Source: Notospermus geniculatus (Eukaryota; Nemertea; Pilidiophora; Heteronemertea; Lineidae). From it: 64,000 bases of DNA. The notes beneath the pieces were generated by a model. The model ran no database searches. It saw only the letters and a program-made list of their open reading frames with translations, and was not told the origin of the DNA. Each line of letters starts with the position of its first letter. The stretch's first letter is position 1. The position numbers and the translations under genes were made by a program. Shown here one piece after another: positions 23,081 to 35,653 of this stretch. The DNA lies in assembly GCA_002633025.1 (NCBI GenBank), contig NMRB01000169.1, positions 110,611-174,610 of the forward strand. The letters run 5' to 3'.

Positions 23081-24476
23081 CAAGAGCGCTTTCTAAAAAC
23101 GAGGCATGTATAATTCCTCTCTTGCACCCCACAAGTTCCAAAAGTGGCAAGCCACCTGCTTGCGGTGAGGGCTATTCTGGGTCTTGTGGGTTGCCTTTAA
23201 GACACATGTACATTACTTCATACAAACGAGCCTCTTGTCATCGAGTTAAAATGCACAATCAACAACACGTTCCATTAATGTGGCGAATTTGTAATGCCAT
23301 CGATAACAGAAAGTTTATCGAATGACTGTTTGATGACAATTGTTCATCGATTGTCCTGTCGGCTAGCTAAATGACACTGATTACTGCCCAGACACGTAGT
23401 TCCGATCGTAAAGCCTTGGATTTCCGATGTTGTCATGAACTATTGGCATTGTTAAAAGAGTTCAGAAAAAAAGTAAACAGAATAAACAGCGGTCGATTAT
23501 TGGTCAATCGACTGCTTGTATAATGCATTAGCAACGTGTTGCATCGCAGAAACAGGCGCCGTATGCCTTTCGACGGCTCGAATAGCAACAACTGATGACG
23601 AGACCACAACGATGGGCCCTCAACGCCTCAAAAGATCTGACAACCTGCCCCTCCCCCGTGCCCATATTTATAGCCGAACCGATTCTCCCAAAAACAAGAT
23701 TACAGGATCATACAGACTGGAAAAAAACTTTCCCATAACCACTTTTCTAATTGCATTTCTGATTTACAAATGAACCATTTACTCCCAAATTGATGTGGAG
23801 CCTGTTTCGTGTTAGACTTGAGTTGGGAATGTCCTTGCCTGCAACCTTTATAACAATTGCAGCGCTGAGAAAATTTAGCATCAGATCATTACAATGCATT
23901 GACAACACACGCAAGCCCCTTCCTTAATCATATTTGCCGTAAAAAGCTTCAGATACTTAGACAGGTTTACCGTGCGACTCCTGAAGCGATGGTAAAACGC
24001 TTTCTTTACAAAGAACTGAGCTGAAAAAACCAACCATCAGATATCGTTCTCGTGATGAGCATCCTTGGCCTCTTCGACTGAATCGACCACTTAAAAAAGT
24101 ATCTGATTTATTTGTTGACTTGACATCCTTCGAGTCATCCTCTTAAGTGGCAATAACCGCGCACAACATAAGAAAGAAAGAAAAAAGGTAAGAATATAAG
24201 AAAAAAGAAATGGCCTTCGTTCACGTTGCCGGCGATATCTTCTTGAATAGCAGGAGAAATAATTGCTCATTTGGCTGCCTGCATTTCTAGAAGAACTGTT
24301 TTTTTTCTTCTTCAGAACGACCTCAGATGATCAAAAGAAGATACATGTCGATGAGAAAACCTTAAGCACATTTCCTGTAGCCCGATGTTGCGTTTTTTAA
24401 AAATGTTCCCCACCTTTCAGAGTTTTCATAGAATAGATAGTTAGAAAGGCCGTAGCTTTTCAAATATAGGAGGAAG
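23081..24476. other. Unique sequence with a purine-rich tract at 24169-24210
   Basis: No gene is recognised. The only simple feature is an AAGAAAG/AAAAAAGG purine tract near 24169-24210. Confidence 0.5.
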
Positions 24477-24787
24477 GCCATTCCCGTCCAGACGGGATCA
24501 CCCACCGGCTCCACCAATATTTGAATTTGATAATTTTATTGAGCACCATAAATACATACAGTTATAAAACGATACATTAAACAAGTTCCCAAAAGGGATT
24601 ACCCAAGGGGATCAGGTGACCCATAAAAGGGATCCCAAAATAAGAGATTAAAAAGGAACACACAGCGGAAATAAAACAATGTACGATATCAACTAAAAAT
24701 TTAAAACAATATTATATCTTCAACGGTCATCTTTGCGAATCTAGCAGCCCCCGGGCCCATCCCGTCCAAACAGGATCACCCATCGGC
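24477..24787. repeat. 33-bp direct repeat flanking an A/T-rich body
   Basis: GGCCATTCCCGTCC..GGGATCACCCACCGGC at 24477-24509 recurs at 24754-24787 with a few changes. Between them, read on the minus strand, is an AATAAAA signal near 24540 and AT-rich DNA. It may be the 3' end of a retroelement on the minus strand, or a small direct-repeat-bounded element. No protein remnant is seen. Confidence 0.5.
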
Positions 24788-25516
24788 AAACACCAAGCCT
24801 CCACAACACCACGGCATATCCCGTAAACAAATTATATGTATGTACACGTACATGTATGGATACAAAAGCACTACCATTGTGGGTACATGTACATGCACGT
24901 ACAAGTTCGGGACGCCCGAACCAGCGGAGTCAATCGGATTTCCAAAATCAACTGGCAGAATGGAATCAGGCAATCATGTGTTCTTGACATCACCACTTTG
25001 GCTATACAATGTATGTATACATGAAGGGTACCGGAGAGAAATACATGGTTGTCACTCTCATTTGACTGCAAATCCCGAAGGAAAAGTACGATGGCACGGA
25101 AACATGTTGCACGTCACACCGGAATCTCGTTCCTGTACGTGATACTCCCTCTCCACCACAGAAAAATATTCACGAGGCAAATGTGTGGATCATTATTGGC
25201 TTTATAACATTGTCTAGAAGTTATCATGATATCATCTATATACTATTATGCGCAGTAATCTGATCAGACAGGCCAATAACATCAGCGTCAGACCATTGTA
25301 ATTATATAAATTATATTCTGTTATCGCTTATTTCCATCTCATTCAGTCGTCTGAGGACGCTGCTCAAGCTACATCCGGTTAAAAATAGATAAGATGACGA
25401 TGTTGAAATCCAATCTACAAATAGTGAGACCATGATTTCACATCACTGGCAAAGTTTTTAAGAAGAATGACTTTGCTGCCTTTACCATTCGTAGGTAATC
25501 ACCCGTTCTTTGCTCG
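24788..25516. other. Unique, with ACATGT tracts near 24835-24905
   Basis: Overlapping frames across 24776-25142 on both strands arise from the TGTACATGTAC tracts. I see no gene. Confidence 0.45.
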
Positions 25517-26114
25517 CTCCCTCCATCACCACGTTAACGCCCGGTGACGAAGGGAGCAAACGCTAAGAACCTCTGTTAATCTCAGGATCGCCTTTACTGG
25601 TCTTTTGTTTTCCATTGGTCCTTTGCCTTCATTGGTCCTTTGCCTTCACTGGTCCTTTGCCTTCATTGGTCCTTTGCCTTCATTGGTCCTTTGCCTTCAC
25701 TGGTCCTTTGCCTTCATTGGTCCTTTGCCTTNTCGATGTTGCTCCATTGACAGACCCAGGGTGAATACAGTGGCGCCACCAAATAGCCTGGTAGTCTATC
25801 ATGTTTTGGAGGTGCTTTGAAAGTGCCTTATGGTCGTTTGCATTTCTCTTGACCACCACCGTGGCGTGGTGGTCTTTTTTCAAAGCTGGAATCTCCTGTT
25901 TTTGTTCATGCAGTTCAGCTTTAATAAAGCAAAGAAATACGGCGGACCACGAGATTTCCAAGGCGGAAAACATCGGCAAGTGGGTGAGGGCGGGGTTCCT
26001 TTTAGGATAACATCGTGGCCATTTGGCAGCATCCTGAAGTAATCACCGGAGGTTCTGAATGCTCGGTCCCTTCGTCACTTGTGCACTGTACGAAGGGAGC
26101 GAGCGCTAATAACC
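25517..26114. repeat. Paired hairpins bounding a minisatellite
   Basis: Two hairpins share the right arm GAAGGGAGC.A.CGCTAA.AACC in direct orientation: 25517-25571 (GCTCCCTCC..GGTGACGAAGGGAGC) and 26067-26114 (CCCTTCGTCAC..GTACGAAGGGAGC). Between them lie the 17-bp minisatellite and a further 24-bp hairpin (GACCACCACC..GGTGGTGGTC, 25851-25874). The spacing is about 540 bp. It could be an element with repeated subterminal hairpins, but no TSD is evident. Confidence 0.5.
25596..25731. repeat. Minisatellite, 17-bp unit, about 8 copies
   Basis: Seven to eight units of CATTGGTCCTTTGCCTT, some with CACTGG, follow in register. The array ends at a single N (25732), so the real array may be longer than shown. 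The period is not a multiple of three, so the open frame through it is an artefact. Confidence 0.92.
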
Positions 26115-28013
26115 GAATGGGAACCAAAACGCCATAAGTGAATGTAAATGCAATGTCATGATATCGACGCTGACTAGAAATTAATGAATTGATCTTTGAT
26201 AATACTGATGTCGTTCTTTGGTAACCATTTCCAGCAGAATCTAGGAGAGTGATTAATTACACCGATTCCGGACATCTGCCTCTCACCGAAACGTGCCTTT
26301 TATGCATCTTCACGGTTTCCTGTTGATAATTTTAAGGCATCTGCCTCGCGAATTATTAATTAACTTGTTGCAGTATTCAAATGGCAATTTGGATCATACG
26401 GCTTAACGAACTGACAAGTCGAGAGTAGGATTTTCGTAACAACGTGCCCAGTCATAAATATTGGAAGAGATGAAACAGATCGGAAGTAATTTTATGTTCA
26501 CTTTTGATTAGCAGGTCATCCATTCTTGACGCTATTCTCAACATTTTGCAGTCTTTTTCTTGACTTTTGAATTGGGTTCCACTTGTTTTGGCCGATTGGC
26601 ATTTATCACTTGTCCTCGCTGCGATTACTCTTCATCATTCCCAGAGATTATCGTACGAAAAAGAAGCATCAGCGTCGCACGGTGACCGCCCATTGTTCAT
26701 TCGAAAGTGCTGCTTTGAACAATGAAGCTTTCCTTGACAATAAACTAAATTACATATCAGGAGGTTTTACTCGGCATCTGTCTCACAGAGTAACATCACC
26801 TAAAAATGGCGTTCGATTGAAGTAGCCTCCCATCTTGCAGTATATCAAAGCCTGCGGTCTTTTGGCCTTCAGGCCACAAGGGCATAGGCTATCCGAAGGC
26901 GAAGTGACTGGGTGCCTTGACATCTCAAGATGGTGAAGTAGTATGAGCTATCATTGATTACGAACGCACGTTCTTCAATTGTTTGCCTCCACAGTCACTC
27001 GAATCATTGGTTTGGCCAAGCGCCACAGCCAGGTCATATACTGGGCTCATCCATAAAACATTACTTAGTCAATGAATGAAAAAAATTCAAATGAGACAAC
27101 AATCTGTCAAATATTCATTACTCTAACGCACTGTATTCTATCCATGAGGTGTTTTATTGAGCTAGGTACTTTGTCCAATAATTTATACGATGATACGAGT
27201 CCGCCAGGGATCAGATGGCAGAGAAGTAACGCGATCGTCGATAGTTACAAGAGAGAGGGAGAGTACCTGATGAAAAAAAGGGAAGGTAGAGACTGTAGCT
27301 GGCTTGTTAAAAAGCACTACAGAGACCCTACACGATCGAAAGAAACGATTTTCCTCCAGCCTCCATAATCGTTTACTATTACATTTACTTTGTAAAGAAT
27401 ACAAAGCAACGGTACGATAATTTCCTGCGTAAATGGTTGATGGAAACTCAGGCTCCGATCAGAATCCGATGTGGAGTTTATTCGTTAGGAAATTGACAGG
27501 CGGTTCATATGCGATGAATATTTATAAGGGAGACTTCGTTTGAATGGGATCAGCTGGTGAAGGGAGGTTCATTTCCATCTCGGAGGTAGTGACAAAGGAT
27601 TATCACCAGTCTTCTACCTTTATTATTATTTATTAGCAAGGGTGGTTTTTCGATGTCGTACAGATAGAGTTCGACTATAACAGAGATAGGTACACAGGTA
27701 CACGGGCAGCATAAAAAAATGATCGCACTCGTATAGCTTGACATTACCGTCAGGAACCTCCTTGGCGTGGAGAATAGCTTTGAAGATTATCGTATCATTT
27801 TACATTTTGAGGTTTCATGTAACTCAGTCTATATAAGGATGGCACTCAGGCACCTTAATTGACGCGCCGTTAAAGGAGGTCCTTTTTTCGTCTTAAACTC
27901 AGAGGTTTCGTATAACCCAGTTCGTAAGTGCAGTATTTGCACTTTCCAAGCAAAAAACTACCATGCCAGCCTCCTGGCTTTACGCAGTATTAGTAGCGGA
28001 CGATGGCCAAAGT
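26115..28013. other. Repeat-poor unique sequence
   Basis: I find no gene, RNA or transposon. A minor direct repeat (GAGGTTTC.T.TAAC.CAGT) sits near 27809 and 27902. The piece near 27755-27800 resembles 31530-31572 (CTTGGC.TGGA.AATAGC.TTGAAGATTA), a possible old dispersed repeat. Confidence 0.45.
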
Positions 28014-28181
28014 AGGTTATCCATGTATGTGTATTTGTGTGTGCGTGTCCGTTTACGGAAGGGAGCAGCCACTGTTTTATGCTTCTAGTTGGATGGATTA
28101 GATATTAACATCTGGAAAAAGTGGATGCTCCTCCCTCCGTAAACGGATACGCACACGCAAATACACATACATGGATAACCT
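28014..28181. repeat. Inverted repeat, 60-bp arms, 46-bp spacer
   Basis: The arm AGGTTATCCATGTATGTG then TATTTGTGTGTGCGTGTCCG and TTTACGGA at 28014-28073 is mirrored at 28120-28181 with about five differences. It is 168 bp in all. The flanks show no target duplication. A small foldback element is the likely origin. Confidence 0.8.
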
Positions 28182-29940
28182 GCTTACCCCTTTATACTGA
28201 ATACATGTGCATAAAGAAGAGAAAAAACGTGTTTCACACATGATGTTGTAACCGCTATTCAGGTCTTCCAATCGTTTGTTGTATAAAGTTCTTTTCCTGG
28301 ATAAGATCCATTTTCCCACTTTGTTGGTATTTTTCAAAGTTCTGCTAATCCTCAGCGTACGAGAAGGGAAGAGCAAACATCACGTTGTGATAAAATCAGT
28401 TGTGTGTCAAATCAGGAATCTACCTGTTCTCTGGGAGTGGATCAGCGTGAGCAGATAATGATTTGAAAAGGTTTGCGTGAGAAGGAAACAAAAAGAAACA
28501 GAATGAACGCTTCGGTGGCAATTATGCGAAAGTTCCATTTAGCGAACGTTAACACTGCCATTATGACAGGTCTTACATCACATGACATTTATGTCATTTA
28601 TAACGCCTTCTTGGTGGCAGTTTTTAGTATTTAGCTGACTTCATTCATTTCTCTGGATCACGGATAGAACGGTAAACGATAAAGAAAAGTCATTTGTTAC
28701 TTTCTGCTTAGAAGATGAATGTTGCCATATTCAAACGTACGAATACTTAACTGCTTTTTCATTGACATTGGAGAGAACAGCGATAATTCCTTAGAATATC
28801 AATATAATTTTACAAAGTAGAAACCAGATACCTCGAAAAGAGGTAATGTACGCAAGCCCCTTCACCATCCGATATAATGGGAATGAATATAAAAGGGTTG
28901 AATACACAACATCATGGATCATCATCCATTCCGGTTGTGGACAATAACAGCGTGAGGAAGCTGTCGATCCGCTTTCAAAGAGCCTTTTTGCGGATTTTAG
29001 AACTTACATTTCGGGGTTTCAAAAGCAACAATGACCTTTCAGTTTCACAATAATGAATTCGTTTAGAATTCATTCATAAGGTTTCTGATTCAGTCACATC
29101 AAAGGAAGCGGATGGAAGCTTTACAACTATTTTTCCTTAAAACTGGCAGCAACGTCGGATGGACTTCCGTGTCAGCCAGTTTATTCGTTGAATGAAAACC
29201 CGCAAAGTTTTAATTATCTTTTATGGGTATAACAAATTTTGAAGGGCGTCAACGTTCATTCTTGTCAGCAGCCTTGAATAATCGCTCAAGTGTAAGTAAA
29301 AATCCATCAACCGAAAACTTATGTTAAGCAGGAACGAATCGGGCACAACGTTGTCGACGAATGACACTAAGGATGACTACGACCCAACCGAACCGAACCC
29401 ACAAAATAAGACCTGAAACTGACGAGTGCCTTGACTTGAACATTGCCATCCATGTGTCTGACGAATACGGTGGTCACGACTCGCAGATGAATCCACGATT
29501 TCAAAGGACCATTTCTCGGACAGCACATCCGTTTACAAAATAACCGAGGCCGCCATGTCAGACACATCATTAGCGAATCCCATTTATTCGATGAGTATTA
29601 TATTGGTGCCGAGAAATTTCATGTTAGCTATAAAGAAAGGCGTACTTCTTGCTATAAACAACAAAGAGAATTGTTTTATTGTTGTGGTGCGTGACAATGT
29701 AATGTGGCTTCTATCTCCCATCCTATCCTTTAGGGACATATCGTTGTGGTCAGAATGGTCATTGCCTTGAGAAACTGCATATACGTAGGTCGTGACCTCA
29801 GCACTTTCGTGATGTGTACAACATGAAAAGAGTCATCTCGACCGTTTCCGGCCGGTCGTTCAGAAACGTCGGTGGTTATTGAAACTTCTTCTTGTTCATA
29901 TAACTTCAATGTAAATGTTTTAGGTGCTGTAAATTGACCC
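28182..29940. other. Repeat-poor unique sequence
   Basis: I recognise nothing. Frames such as 29361-29543 are short and overlap opposite-strand frames. Confidence 0.5.
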
Positions 29941-29949
29941 CATGATGCA

Positions 29950-30333
29950 TAGACTAGTACCTGGTCCTACCGATGGTGTCGCTTTTGAATGGTAGGACCA
30001 GTCGTGGCCGCCATTTGTGGAGGAATTCTGACAGTGACGTCACTTGAAAATTTTATGTAAATTACATGTATGTAAATTTATTCAATTCTCAATACGGCTG
30101 ACGGCTGACGTACCAGAATGCAGATAGAAGTTGACCGACCTTTGACCCAGGAAATTCACCAATCACGCCGGGGGTTTTCCATGTTAAAAATAGAAAATCT
30201 ATCAACATTATAGTTCACATACTTACCACCTGCGCCAGCACCGACCAATCAGAGGTACGAAGGCGGTAGGCACGCCCGGTCCTAACATATGCAAAAGCCC
30301 GATGTAAAATAGTTAGGATCGGGTACCAGTCTA
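29950..30333. mobile_element. TAGACTGGTnCC MITE, 384 bp, 9-bp TSD
   Basis: The left end TAGACTAGTACCTGGTCC pairs with the right end GGTACCAGTCTA. CATGATGCA is duplicated exactly at 29941-29949 and 30334-30342. A subterminal hairpin (CTGGTCCTACC..GGTAGGACCAG) lies just inside the left end. The interior carries TGACGTCAC (CRE-like), GGCCGCCATTTG (YY1-like) and GACCAATCAGA (CCAAT). The same family with another 9-bp TSD is at 35654-35905. The 9-bp TSD fits Mutator-like insertion. Confidence 0.88.
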
Positions 30334-30370
30334 CATGATGCATTGATACCATTAGACATAAGGCATTTTA

Positions 30371-30500
30371 ACGGAGTCGGTTCGAGGCCAGTTCACTTAC
30401 TTTTTGCACCATGAAAAGGAAAGGGTACTACAGGCCCGATGCCTTTTTCACGGTAGAAAAGGCCGGTGAACTGGCCTCGATCCGGATCGAACTAGCTCCG
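30371..30500. mobile_element. Small foldback: GAGGCCAGTTCAC arms
   Basis: ACGGAGTCGGTTCGAGGCC then AGTTCAC at 30371-30396 is mirrored by GTGAACTGGCCTCGA and GTTCGATCC-like words up to ACGGAG at about 30500. The right arm has an extra CCGGATCGA piece. It belongs to the common class of hairpins beginning with a GGCAGTGTTCAC-like word. Outer flanks (AAGGCATTTT / AACACTGCCAT) extend the similarity. Confidence 0.6.
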
Positions 30501-30693
30501 TGTGAACACTGCCATAGGGCAACTGAATTCTCCTCCTTGACTGACGTGGTAACGAGGGTATCGGTGTACGTGTAATGTACCATTCACATCTCTGGTGAAG
30601 TCACACTTACTTCTGGGATTTCTACTAGAAAGTGCCTGAGTACAAGACCCCGGTTGGGGTCGAAAATTTACGAAATTCGGAGACGACTTTTAT

Positions 30694-31198
30694 CATAAAG
30701 ACATCAAACCCCTAAAGCAACCACTTGGTTTTCGACATTCGGAGAAAAACGTGATATCCAAAGAAATTTTCAATGCAACTTTCTCTAATTGTTTTATATA
30801 TGATAGCTGGGTCTTCTCCATGATGTGTGAAAATTCCATACGATTCCATTCAGTAGTTCTTGTGATATGGAACATTTAGCAGCCAGCCCCCTTGCGCACA
30901 ATGTGTCTCTCGGGTATCTGCTATACATTTAGATATAGACTACTGTACATATGTACAGGGATGTAACCAACAGGTTTATCCAGCCCTGGCATATTTATGA
31001 ATTGGTCGTTCTTCACCAATTTGGGCTTAGGGCTAGTGGATTGTTGTATGCTACGGCCACCAACCCAAATCTGGTTAGAAATATTATTTAACATGGAAAT
31101 TTGGGTGATAAGAGCCATCTGGTGAGAAAAACTGGAACTCATCGGACAAGCACCAGCGTGTGCCCAAGTGGTTGCTTTAGGGGTTTGATGTCTTTATG
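30694..31198. repeat. Exact 35-bp inverted repeat, 435 bp apart
   Basis: CATAAAGACATCAAACCCC then TAAAGCAACCACTTGG at 30694-30728 is exactly inverted at 31164-31198. The flanks show little further similarity. Exact arms with unrelated surroundings suggest the ends of an inserted foldback element or a small inverted duplication. No target duplication is visible. Confidence 0.72.
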
Positions 31199-33471
31199 CT
31201 TTTATGTATCGTACCATTTTGTGTGTCGTTCTTTGTGCTCTGTGTTGGATATCTGGTTTAGTCACCATATAATCATCTTTCTCACTTCCTGCTGACATTT
31301 CTCATACGACCATCTTCTAAGTATCCCTTCACCCATCCTGTACACAGCATAAGGAAACAAAAGAACTATTCAGTATTTATAGCCAACATCGTCTTCTGAT
31401 GAAACAACCATTGTCACTATCCCAAGAGAAAGCCCACATTGTCCTGATGATGTAAAGATTGCATATAGCACTGGTCACTCTCAGTTAGCAATGACCAGAA
31501 GGAACATTTGTCATGCACACAATGCATCGGGGCTTCCTTGGCTTGGATAATAGCGTTGAAGATTAATGTATCTCTGCTAATGTCGTCGAAGCCGCTGCGT
31601 CCCCGAAAGCGAAAAAAATGTACTTCTCATAGAGAGAATACTTCGCTGTCGACGCTTTCTGTACGCGAGTCAATAGTTTTTCTTAAAGGAAACGTTTTAT
31701 GCAAACCTTAACCGAATATCACCATGCAGATGATCCTGGTCTCGGGTTGAGTGGTTTGTGTTACGGATCTTCCGACAAGGAACGCCCACCTTTTAACGTC
31801 AATAGACGTTCGCTCCCCAAAAGTCCGCTGTAGAGTTGTCGTGCACGTATTACATATGGATGTACACTCATCCCCAGTTTTCAGTTTGCCATTGGTGGAG
31901 ACCCACTAAACGCTGGCATGATTGGCGCCAAAAGTGAAGGATCGTCAATAGACGGCGCTAGTTTAACAAGGGATCCAATCATAAGCCATCATTATAGATT
32001 TAACCGACGTCGCCGTAACACACATTCTGATTGGCTAAGATAGGCCTTACGTGTTCAAAATGTGCACTGTATTCGCGCACGCGGCACATTCCAAGCGAGG
32101 ATTCTCCGAATCGAACAGCTACATGTATTAACGCCGTCTATAGCCTATAAGTCCTACATGTACTTTGAGGATGGCATCAACTGAAGTAGTTTCAGAGCGT
32201 GGGTAATGTAGTGGGTAGCGGTTTGAAACTGTGGGAGGAGTTTAAAATGGATGGTAAGGGGAACACGACAGGGGCATCCACCGAGACCTATATGTAGACC
32301 TATACCTCACTGTCGTACAAACCTATCATGGGTCTTGTGGTATACACAGTGTAATCATCCGACCGGACGTTAGGAAGGTCCAGTATTTTGCTACCCAACT
32401 GTTGCTTCTTCAACATTTATAGCCAAAGTGTCATGTCGAATGCTTTGCCAGGAAAACCAAACGTCACTTGTCCACTACAAATTTCAAGGCCACATTTCCA
32501 TTCGCAAAGTATAAAGGGGACTTCTTTCAGGGTCAGCTCAACCGGGAATCGAGTTGCAGTTTTGGCATGGCCAATAGCTCTTGGTGTTATTGTCCGTTCT
32601 GCAGCTGAAACAATAAAACTTCAAGGCATGTTGTAACGCCCTGCGGCAGTATCGGTGATCGTTCATCAATAAAAGAGTAACGCGCGTTGATCTTCGCTTT
32701 CATTGCTTTTTGTATGGTATCCTTGATGGCTGAAAAATCCTAATGCTTCAAAAGAACATAGGTTACATCAATATTCGTGGCGACTCTCCGGGTGATATCA
32801 TAATTGCCGTTGTCTCTAATGGAAACACAATATTCTCTTTCTTCTAACGTTGTTGTCCTTTATATTTTGCAGGTGAGCAGTTTTCCATTTTTTGAAGAAG
32901 AAAGGCTTCGTGAGTAGATAAATTGTTACATGCAAAAATCATTTCAGTAACTGACAAATTTAATTTGGAAGTTACCTGCGGTTTTCTCTGACTTACAGCC
33001 ATCTTGCGGATGAACATAGCACAGTCTTGACCAGACAAAAATCACTAGAAATATCGAAAATGCATGCTGCAGGTATTCGCTTTGATATCAAACTAGTTTT
33101 TCAATTTCACTTCCTTCAATCTCGATAATATCCTGTTTTCTTTGCCACGTTCCCGACAAACAGCATTGCAGGACGTCTTAGTGCCACGCTAGCTGCAGGC
33201 GTATTTCTTCAATCGATTCCTTAAGCCGTTAGGCGGCGGCGGTACTTTCCGTTAGATAAACCAATAATGTCGTTCAAAAGTTCCAAATGTTGTTTGAAAT
33301 TCAAAAGACTTCATTGAAGCGAAAGAATGCAGTCGAAGATTAAAAATTTCGCTGCGTATCCAAGGTTTCACACCAGAGGTGAAATTAACACGAGGTTTAC
33401 AATATGGTCCATCTTTTATGACACGTATACCGTGATAAACCTTTGGGCAGGGAAGTAGGTACGAATTGCAT
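31199..33471. other. Unique sequence; E2F-like palindrome at 31921-31933
   Basis: No gene is recognised. ATTGGCGCCAAAA at 31921-31933 matches the E2F consensus on both strands. Short words (A)TAGACGGCG near 31951 and its complement near 32132 form a weak inverted pair. Regulatory meaning is unknown. Confidence 0.35.
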
Positions 33472-33804
33472 CACTGTTAGAAATTATTAATTTTACAGTA
33501 GTAATTTTGCAGTAATTTTACAGAAATTGCCTGCAGCAGAGTCCCCAGCACTTTCTGTAAATTTACATATTTTTGTAATGGTATGATTCATGTTTTGCTG
33601 TATTGGTTGGACTCCATTGGACATCCCATTATGATGCCTTCTGAGAACAGTATGAAAATATAATTTGGTCAGCCTCCAGTCAAGTCTCTGTTGACATTTA
33701 TTTAAGTCTGTACTTTTACAGATCAAGTCTGTAATTTTACAGATCCGTCCTGGGGACTCTGCTGCACAGATTTTCTGTAAAATCTTCTGTTATTTCTAAC
33801 AGTG
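33472..33804. mobile_element. CACTGTTAGAAAT foldback element, 333 bp
   Basis: Ends CACTGTTAGAAATTA and TATTTCTAACAGTG, followed inward on both sides by ATTTTACAGA words and the block GCAGCAGAGTCCCCAG, which is inverted on the right (CTGGGGACTCTGCTGC). The centre repeats TCTGTAATTTTACAGA-type palindromes. The CAGTG termini resemble hAT or CACTA ends. A matching duplication was not found at either edge. Confidence 0.75.
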
Positions 33805-34730
33805 CAGTTGCAGTTACATGCTGCCATGTTAGGATTCTTCGCAAACCGAACCAAATACTACCGCAGCGGTTGCTTGCGACTTGGACATCTAAACGCCATA
33901 GAAACGCCGACAGCACGGCAGCAACATGGTACAAATTCTCAGCGGATAAATTCCTGACACCTTTTAATTGTCCTGTCCTGTTCGCCGCCCGTTATAACAC
34001 TCCTGGGACCGAACAGATTAATTATCTTTGCGCTCTATGAAACCGGTGTGTGTTTTTTCGTCTCTCAGGACGAAATACATCAAATCTGGTCGGGTATCGT
34101 CAGACTCGCATCCTGTGCCGTTGCTTGATATGCGCAAAGTAAACGTTCCAAAGCTGAAATTGACTGTAATACTGCCATAAAACCTGCGTTTTGGGGTCGT
34201 TGAGTTTGGATATTGTTTATTGGGATTGAAAGTAAGGCTAACCAGTAAATCTTCGACAGCACAGCAATAATTTTCACATCTTTCAGACTTCTTTTAATGG
34301 TTCCTTGAGTGTCACATGTCGGCATCAGGAGCAAAATATGTCCAACTGCACTCTCCGGGTGACTTTCATATGCAAATGAAGCATCAACGCCTTCGCTCTT
34401 CTCTCGAAGTGACATTCCGAAATGCAAAAAATGTTTATCCGCCGCCATCCTGAGTTGTCAGTTCACACCGACATCAAAGAGTCGTTGATGAAACCCGCAA
34501 GTGTAACATGAAGATAACGACCTCGTCATATCGAACATTGCAAATTCAGGTATATAAATCCAATTCAAATGTATTGGACGTTGTGTATGTCATATACACC
34601 TGGCAGTGGCAAAGTGAGTATCGAATACTCAGTACTCAGGATAGATCGGGAGTATCAGGTGATGCACAACAGTTCGTGCAGCCGCGGTCAAATAAACCAT
34701 TTTAATTGGTACTATTATACTGTATTATAC

Positions 34731-35243
34731 CAAGAATATATAAGTACCAAGAATGTACAACTCAGTAATCAATCAAAAGGGTGGGCATTAAGTTACTTTT
34801 TCTGATAATAGAGGGCGTACGGTAATTATAGGCCTTCTAATTAAATAACCAATGTTTAGATTTAAGGGTTGTTGACTGAATTGTATTATTTAGAATAACG
34901 TCAATATTCTTATGTAAAGTTACAGACATATTACTTGCATACATTTTTTTTTTGATTTTGGTGAAACCATGGATTTGTTGTTTAGGTCAGAGTGCCCGAC
35001 CCAGAGATCAAGTACGATATCAATTTGTCGAAAATATGGTCCATTCAAAACTGCTCTGTAGCTCGGGTATTTCTGAGTGCATACAACTGCGGGAGGTGTC
35101 ATTTTGTTCGTAATGATCTTCCCTACACAGTAGTCCTTCACAAATTAAGATCCCTTCAGTTACAGGGTCACCAGAGGGAAATTAGTAAAGTCACTTTTGG
35201 CACATATTTGGAGTTGTACATTCTTGGTACTTATATATTCTTG
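34731..35243. repeat. Exact 33-bp inverted repeat, 447 bp apart
   Basis: CAAGAATATATAAGTACCAA then GAATGTACAACTC at 34731-34763 is exactly inverted at 35211-35243. It is comparable in arm length and spacing to the pair at 30694-31198, though the sequences differ. Outer flanks show only AT-rich resemblance (TATTATAC / GATTATACTA). Confidence 0.68.
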
Positions 35244-35644
35244 ATTATACTAATGATGCACACCCTTGATTTCGTGAGATAACGTTCACTGCTTCCCGGG
35301 AAACCGATATCAAGAAATTTGTTTTTTCTGCATTGAATGATACAGCTAATCTTGATAAGCGCAGAATTTCCCGAGTCATCAATAGTCTGCTGAGAAGGAT
35401 TTCTTTCTCGTGACTGTTATTTGGGTGATATCTTCAGGATGAATAGATAGTGAAATAAATCACCCAGTCACGCGTTGACGGGTTTTATCTAGGGGCACAA
35501 GGAAGATAGTATTTCTGTCTGAAGAGTCGTACATGTACACACGTACACATATACGCCGAATTCGCAGTTGTAAGGTCATAGTGGCGTTTCTGGGGTCCAG
35601 CTGCTTTCCTGTTGGTGATGTCGCCATTGCTGACTACACAGTAT
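35244..35644. other. No recognisable feature
   Basis: Unique sequence up to the 9-bp target duplication of the next element. Confidence 0.5.
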
Positions 35645-35653
35645 GTTGTTGAT

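Noticed and set aside
25605-25820. Frame with repeated GPLPSLVLC-type peptide
   Set aside because: Produced by the 17-bp minisatellite; the period is not a multiple of three and an N lies in it.
34080-34448. 122-codon minus-strand frame starting at 34448 in a good context (AGGATGGCGGCG)
   Set aside because: The start context looks like a first exon, but I see no strong donor site and recognise no protein; it could be revisited with RNA data.
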